Positions 59,879 through 64,000 of a DNA stretch of 64,000 nucleotides are shown piece by piece. The notes under the pieces were generated by a model. That model was given only the letters and a program-made list of their open reading frames with translations, searched no databases and was not told the DNA's origin. The stretch is taken from positions 1 through 64,000 of the forward strand of contig JACJYZ010000003.1 in NCBI GenBank assembly GCA_020635855.1, read 5' to 3'. The first letter of the stretch is position 1; every line of letters starts with the position of its first letter. This DNA is from Flavobacteriales bacterium. Its GTDB lineage: Bacteria; Bacteroidota; Bacteroidia; JACJYZ01. Made by a program: the position numbers and the translations under genes.

Positions 59879-62152
59879 TTATTTCATCACCACCAGTTTC
59901 AATGCCCGTGATTCATTTACGCGCACAAAGTAGATGCCGTTTGATAAGGTACGGATATCAACCGTTTCGGTAGAAGTACCGGTTGTTTTTTCCAGCACCT
60001 GTTCTCCCAGGTGGTTGTAGATGCGGATGGTGCGCAGGTCGCGCCCGTCCTCAAAATTCAAGCGGATGGTGGAGCCGGCAGGATTCGGATAACATTGAAA
60101 GGTGATGGCGGCCAGGTCTTCCACAGAGGAAGTCTTGCAGTTCGAATACCCATGACTTGTGTACGGCAATACCACAACCGGACCGGTACCGTTGGGGCAT
60201 CGGCCTTCCGATACATCCGGCTGTTGGGGTCCGTAACTGAGGCTGTCGATGATGGTGCCCGTGACCGATGACAGGATCAGGTGCTCACCTTCCGTGGCCA
60301 GTTTGAAATTGGCATGCAGGTAGTTTGGGATAGAAACATCTTCATCGGCCCAGATGATGAGGTAGTCTTTCGGAGCGATGGTGGTACCCTGGGGAAAGGC
60401 GAACTTCTTAGGGTTCTCAATATCATCGCTCAGGTACAACCCAAACAGGTCCACCGCGGAAGAGGTGGTGTTGTACAGTTCGATCCAGTCTTCACGGTCA
60501 CCCGACTCGTCTTTCTCGCCACTTTGGTTGGAGGCGAGGTATTCGTTGATGGTCACATCGCCCGGATGGCTCACATCGATGTGGGCGGTGAGGGTGTAGA
60601 ATTCATGTTCGGCACGTTCAGGTGAGAAAATACCCGCATCATTGTTCTCGGCGTAGATGTAGTACTGGGCCTGCAGCGATTGCATGTTGAAAGACGCACC
60701 ATATATGCTGTCGCCGGCTGTGCCGTCGTTGTGGGCGCCGTCGTCATACATCTCCACGCGTGTGAACCGGTCGGTCAGACTATGGCGATAGCCCAGGTAT
60801 ACTGCAGTGCCGCCAGATACCCTGGCGGTGATGGTCACCTGGCTGTTCAGGTCCGGGGCGGAGCTGCTAGCTTGTATGGATGTTACCCCAGGAGGAACGG
60901 CCTTGAATTCCGTGGTGGATTGCAGGTAGGTGACCCTGGCGTTCATCAGGTTGCCGATGCCCGGAATGGTGAGGCTGCCGTTGGCCACGTCGGCCGTCAT
61001 GCCATTCTGAAAATCGCTGTATGAATAAAACTTGTTGGAGTCGGATTGCACGGAGGCATCGATCGTGGTTTGCATCTGTGCCGCCATCGATTCGTACGTG
61101 CTGTTGGCGAAGAACTCATTTGCGATGGTGCGGGCATGCGCGATGTACATACGCTTGTACATCGGGATGGCCAGCAGGTTTTTGATCAGCGGCCAGTAAG
61201 TGTCGGTAGCGTGCAGCGTCAGGGGCAACTGCTGCATGTTGGTGGGGGAGAGGGTGCCCAGGCTGCTGTTACCGCTGCCTGCAAAGGCAAATCCGCCGAA
61301 CGACATGTTCAGGTCCCACACGATGGGATTGAAGCGGCCGGTCGCATCCTTGTATATGTAATAGTTCTGGCAGAAGGCGCCGCTGTAGCTGTCGAGGTTC
61401 ACCAGGAGGTTGTCGAAGGCCAGCATCCACAGGGCCCGGTCGATGTCGAGCACGTTGTCGATGGCGTTCGGCACATTGGTGACGGTATCGCAGAGGTTTA
61501 CCAGTTCATTCCATCCGAAATCCGACTTCAGCTCATAAAAATTAAAATACTGTGAGCTGTCCGCCGACAGGTACCTCAGGCTGGCCTTGGTGGCCGGCGT
61601 GGGGTTTACGATGGGGTTGCATTTGACGAATGCATTCGAAGACGAGTAGAAGTGCGACGACAGGAATTGTTTGTTGATGCTCTCATCATTGGAATACACA
61701 CCGATGTACCGGCCGTTGATGTAGAGTTCCGCAAAGTTCGACCGCGGGCAATCCATGTAATTCCCCAGCACGGCATACGACAACACCTCCCGGATCATGG
61801 AGGGGTCGGCGTAACCGTTCCCCAGCTTGATGTCCTTGATCCCCTGGTACGACTGGTTCTTGTAGGTGTCCAGCTCTATGTGGAGGGGATTTTTGATGTA
61901 GGTGGAATCGTACGAACTGTTGCCTTTGTACTTCACACCCACACTGTCTAACAGCGTTCCGTTGATGCGGATGGAATCGGCCATGGTGTACCCTTCGTTT
62001 CCGTACTTGGCGGTGTCCATGGCGAGATCCCAGTCGGGTTGTGAAAAGAACACTTCTATCTTTTGAAGCGTGTTCAGGTCATACAGATCGGTTTGCGCTT
62101 CAGATGAAAGAAAAAAGAAAACCAACAACACCAGGCTCGATACCCTTCTCAT
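59879..62152 (-). CDS. CotH-kinase-like protein with lamin-tail and T9SS domains
   Basis: 757 residues: signal peptide 1-19 (ends S-S-E-A-Q); a CotH domain about 30-400 with a SIRINGTLLDSVGVKYKGNS opening, IKDIKLGNGYADPSMIREV, a catalytic-type segment AFDNLLVNLDSYSGAFCQNY, then NPIVWDLNMSFGG, where Asp and Asn are the usual metal/catalytic residues (D-x-N/D); an Ig-like segment; a lamin-tail-like domain (about 520-640, VTINEYLASNQSGEKDESGD, WIELYNTTSSAVDLFGLYLS); and a T9SS tail (FQCYPNPAGSTIRLN, ending L-K-L-V-V-M-K). CotH of Bacillus phosphorylates coat proteins; exported Bacteroidota forms may phosphorylate surface proteins. Confidence 0.9.
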   Translation of the reverse strand: MRRVSSLVLLVFFFLSSEAQTDLYDLNTLQKIEVFFSQPDWDLAMDTAKYGNEGYTMADSIRINGTLLDSVGVKYKGNSSYDSTYIKNPLHIELDTYKNQSYQGIKDIKLGNGYADPSMIREVLSYAVLGNYMDCPRSNFAELYINGRYIGVYSNDESINKQFLSSHFYSSSNAFVKCNPIVNPTPATKASLRYLSADSSQYFNFYELKSDFGWNELVNLCDTVTNVPNAIDNVLDIDRALWMLAFDNLLVNLDSYSGAFCQNYYIYKDATGRFNPIVWDLNMSFGGFAFAGSGNSSLGTLSPTNMQQLPLTLHATDTYWPLIKNLLAIPMYKRMYIAHARTIANEFFANSTYESMAAQMQTTIDASVQSDSNKFYSYSDFQNGMTADVANGSLTIPGIGNLMNARVTYLQSTTEFKAVPPGVTSIQASSSAPDLNSQVTITARVSGGTAVYLGYRHSLTDRFTRVEMYDDGAHNDGTAGDSIYGASFNMQSLQAQYYIYAENNDAGIFSPERAEHEFYTLTAHIDVSHPGDVTINEYLASNQSGEKDESGDREDWIELYNTTSSAVDLFGLYLSDDIENPKKFAFPQGTTIAPKDYLIIWADEDVSIPNYLHANFKLATEGEHLILSSVTGTIIDSLSYGPQQPDVSEGRCPNGTGPVVVLPYTSHGYSNCKTSSVEDLAAITFQCYPNPAGSTIRLNFEDGRDLRTIRIYNHLGEQVLEKTTGTSTETVDIRTLSNGIYFVRVNESRALKLVVMK

Positions 62153-62159
62153 GCTTCAC

Positions 62160-63164
62160 TTATTCAATGATGAGTTTTTCTGCGGAAAATGAATGGTCGT
62201 CGTACAGCACGTGGATGAAGTAGGTGCCGGCGCTCAATCCTTCGGCATCCACCCTGAATGTGTCTCCATCCACCTCGGCATACCTGCTTGACACACGGCC
62301 GAGCGCGTCTGTGATCACGACGGATTTGTTACCGGCCTTGTTCATGAACGACAAGGTAAAGGCACCGTGTGTGGGGTTCGGGTACACCTTGATGGGATGG
62401 GCCCGCAGCAGATCACGGATGCCGCTGGTGCTGCAATCGCTGCAGCCGGCAAAGCACACCACGGGTAAAACCGAGTCGGCCGACAGGGTGATGGCGCGGT
62501 TTGAATTGGTGGCACATGCGCCGGGAACGGTCTCGGCCATGGATGTCATCTCACCATTGTAGTATTTGTATTCGTAGGTGCCGGATGTCACATAGCAGAT
62601 CTTTTCATGCACATCTGCAGGTGCGGCATCGAAGTGGTAGAGGAAGTCGCTTTGGGTGTCCCAGGATTGGAAGTCGCCGGCCACGTGTGCGCCATCCGCA
62701 TCCACGGTTTCTTTTTGCATATCCACCTGGAAGCGGAGCAGCAATTGGCCCTCGGGTGCATTTGAGGCGAAGACGATGTTGCCTATGAAGGTGGTGTCAT
62801 CGGCGAGGGAGTCCACGTACAACCAACGGTTGTCGTTGAAGTCGTAACCCACCCGTGAGGGTTCGGGCACGAATTCGGCTTCGTAGAACTGGTCACCGTT
62901 CAGAAACTTGTACTCATACTTTTGGAAGGCGGGGATGTCTACAACGATGCTGTAGATACCGCTGCTGTCTTCCTCGGTGAGGGGGGTGCATTCTGCGCAC
63001 CAGTCGCTCGCGTATCCTGCCGCCACCTGGAAGTCGCCGGAGATATGCACACCGGTGGTATTCACAATCTCGTTGCGCATGTCCACCGCAAACTTCACTT
63101 TCTTCGCAAACAGGGAGCCTGTAAGTCCGACCAACAGGCATAGCATCGTACTGAATCGTTTCAT
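62160..63164 (-). CDS. T9SS-sorted protein with two carbohydrate-module-like domains
   Basis: 334 residues: signal peptide 1-20; a first domain KFAVDMRNEIVNTTGVHISGDF and a second FQVDMQKETVDADGAHVAGDF, the same E-set/CBM48-like plan repeated, each with a V-A-G-D-F / I-S-G-D-F motif and Y-E-Y-K-F/Y-Y-N-G aromatic platform, about 20-115 and 140-230. They are followed by a cysteine pair (CFAGCSDCST) and a T9SS tail (IKVYPNPTHGAFTLSF, ending E-K-L-I-I-E). It is likely a surface starch- or glycan-binding or structural protein and a possible substrate of the CotH kinase, whose gene starts 7 bases after its stop. Confidence 0.85.
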   Translation of the reverse strand: MKRFSTMLCLLVGLTGSLFAKKVKFAVDMRNEIVNTTGVHISGDFQVAAGYASDWCAECTPLTEEDSSGIYSIVVDIPAFQKYEYKFLNGDQFYEAEFVPEPSRVGYDFNDNRWLYVDSLADDTTFIGNIVFASNAPEGQLLLRFQVDMQKETVDADGAHVAGDFQSWDTQSDFLYHFDAAPADVHEKICYVTSGTYEYKYYNGEMTSMAETVPGACATNSNRAITLSADSVLPVVCFAGCSDCSTSGIRDLLRAHPIKVYPNPTHGAFTLSFMNKAGNKSVVITDALGRVSSRYAEVDGDTFRVDAEGLSAGTYFIHVLYDDHSFSAEKLIIE

Positions 63165-63180
63165 AGGCGGGTGTTATTTC

Positions 63181-63212
63181 AGGCAGCGGAGGGCGATCAC
63201 CCTCCGCTGCCT
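63181..63212. terminator. Strong hairpin between two operon genes
   Basis: AGGCAGCGGAGGG (63181-63193) pairs perfectly with CCCTCCGCTGCCT (63200-63212), 6-base loop. No T-run on the minus strand side, so it may pause, attenuate or protect mRNA between the edge gene and the rest of the operon rather than end it. Confidence 0.6.
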
Positions 63213-63223
63213 GGTGGAGAAGA

Positions 63224-64000
63224 TTATCTGGTTAATACAATTCTTTGTTGAACAGGCTGTGCATGTTCCGGCCGGATGATGATGGTGTACACACCGTTCT
63301 CGTATTCCGACATATCCACCTGGTAGAGGTTCTTGTTTTGCAGAACGGTTCTGCCGGCGGCATCCATCACATACAGGTCAAAGCGTTTGCCGGTCATTCC
63401 GGCATCTTTGATGTGTACAAGGCCTGTGGTGGGATTGGGGTAGATGTTGAAGTTCACTGTTTCTTCCGGCATATCCAGGCCGGTGACCAGGAAGTTGTAG
63501 CCGGTTGAATAGCTGTAGATGCAGCCGTTGGCATCCAGCACCCGCACCAGGTAAATTCCGTTTTCGGCCGGGGTATAGGTTTGGTTGGTGGCACCATTGA
63601 TGGGTTGTCCGTTCAGGTACCATTGGTAGGCGGTTCCGGATGTGCTGCTCAGTGTGGCACCGTTCAGCGTGATCTGCGGAATGGTGGGTACGCTGCTGCT
63701 GACATAACACTCCGAGTAGCGCTGTGCCTGCGGAACGGTTCCGCTTACTGTTTTTGACCAGATGGTGGTACCGTTGGGATCCACTTCATAGATGAGGCCT
63801 GAAGTAGCCATGCACACCTGCATGTTGCCGTTGGGCAGCTGCACGGAGTTGGCCATGTTGCTGCTGTAACCGTTACAGGCGTGCCGTTCGGTGTAGGTGG
63901 TCGGACTGTAAGCGGAGCCGAGGGTGATGTCATAGTTGTAGCCGTTCAGGGGAACGTCGATCTGGTCTACGGAAGACTTGGAAGATGACACGCCCCTGTT
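63224..64000 (-). CDS. T9SS-sorted protein, possibly arylsulfotransferase-like, 5' end beyond the window
   Basis: The frame is open to the right edge (N-R-G-V-S-S-S-K at the end), so the start lies outside; the 258 residues seen are the C-terminal part. They contain MANSVQLPNGNMQVCMATSG followed by IYEVDPNGTTIWSKTV, the pattern of the propeller blades of the arylsulfate sulfotransferase-like group, then an Ig-like domain (AYQWYLNGQPINGATNQTYT) and a T9SS tail (FNIYPNPTTGLVHIKD, ending R-I-V-L-T-R). Whether catalytic residues exist upstream cannot be seen. It lies 59 bases before the next gene and is probably the first visible gene of the CotH/VTC operon or of a unit before it. Confidence 0.75.
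   Translation of the reverse strand, partial: NRGVSSSKSSVDQIDVPLNGYNYDITLGSAYSPTTYTERHACNGYSSNMANSVQLPNGNMQVCMATSGLIYEVDPNGTTIWSKTVSGTVPQAQRYSECYVSSSVPTIPQITLNGATLSSTSGTAYQWYLNGQPINGATNQTYTPAENGIYLVRVLDANGCIYSYSTGYNFLVTGLDMPEETVNFNIYPNPTTGLVHIKDAGMTGKRFDLYVMDAAGRTVLQNKNLYQVDMSEYENGVYTIIIRPEHAQPVQQRIVLTR

Noticed and set aside
63989..63991. GTG start for the right-edge gene
   Set aside because: The frame stays open to base 64000 and the protein lacks its expected signal peptide, so the real start is outside.
1..64000. tRNA, rRNA, transposase, integrase or att sites
   Set aside because: Looked for in the gaps and among the reading frames; no cloverleaf-like segment, rRNA core word or recombinase motif was found.

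Overview
The window reads as a Bacteroidota chromosome segment, probably from a non-sporulating Flavobacteriales/Sphingobacteriales-type organism. The main evidence is seven proteins ending in type IX secretion (T9SS) C-terminal sorting domains (PNP motif, then a short beta domain ending in basic residues), many lipoproteins and PorT-like or other beta-barrel outer-membrane proteins, a LytS/LytTR two-component pair with a propeller-type sensor, and one good TTTG/TAnnTTTG-type promoter. About 51 protein genes are supported. No rRNA, tRNA, transposase, integrase or CRISPR array was seen, and no core housekeeping operon: this is a surface and accessory region, mostly transcribed from the minus strand.

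Layout. 1-5.5 kb (minus): operon of a Skp/OmpH-like anchored protein, a lipoprotein and a very large RHS-like exported protein that runs off the left edge. 5.7-8.8 kb: an FG-GAP/ASPIC T9SS protein broken by a frameshift. 8.8-12 kb: an MsbA-type ABC exporter, a repeat-rich gap, and a predicted aerolysin-like beta-pore protein. 12-21 kb: a beta-helix protein with two dockerin-like EF-hand repeats, a small secreted protein, and an operon of one T9SS protein plus three tandem fibre-like/C1q-like paralogues, two of which carry a single in-frame stop. 21-28 kb: a lipoprotein, a DUF2339 membrane protein, and a tightly overlapping five-gene operon (small anchored protein, fatty-acid hydroxylase, lipoprotein, PH-like protein, CHAP amidase). 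28-36 kb: a YfbK-like VWA protein, a lipoprotein, a lipoprotein with a C-terminal cytochrome c domain, and an M28 peptidase. 36-40 kb: a T9SS adhesin-like protein of 13 PKD repeats. 40-47 kb: a DUF2953/GerW (YtfI/YtfJ-like) pair, beta-barrel, DoxX, a ZU5-like exported protein coupled to a free-standing GldM C-terminal-like protein, DUF975, DUF4412-like and MORN-like proteins. 47-56 kb: repeat-rich DNA, an ArsR/AHSA1 pair, an orphan MbtH-like protein, a GH16 glucanase, a LytTR regulator with its sensor kinase, and a beta-barrel. 56.8-64 kb (minus): a compact operon joining T9SS surface proteins, a CotH-kinase-like protein, a VTC-type polyphosphate polymerase, DUF4956 and DUF2490.

The strongest candidate for an undescribed system is the 56.8-64 kb operon: a cytoplasmic VTC tunnel-type enzyme and a DUF4956 membrane protein are co-transcribed with an exported CotH-type kinase and outer-surface proteins, which suggests phosphate or polyphosphate chemistry coupled to the cell surface. 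The fibre-like paralogues with in-frame stops and the free-standing GldM C-terminal domain next to a ZU5-like partner are the next best leads.

Intergenic DNA is unusually rich in dispersed hairpin repeats. At least six families occur in two or more copies inside the window, several sitting directly against start or stop codons. All functional statements come from reading motifs; no database search was run.
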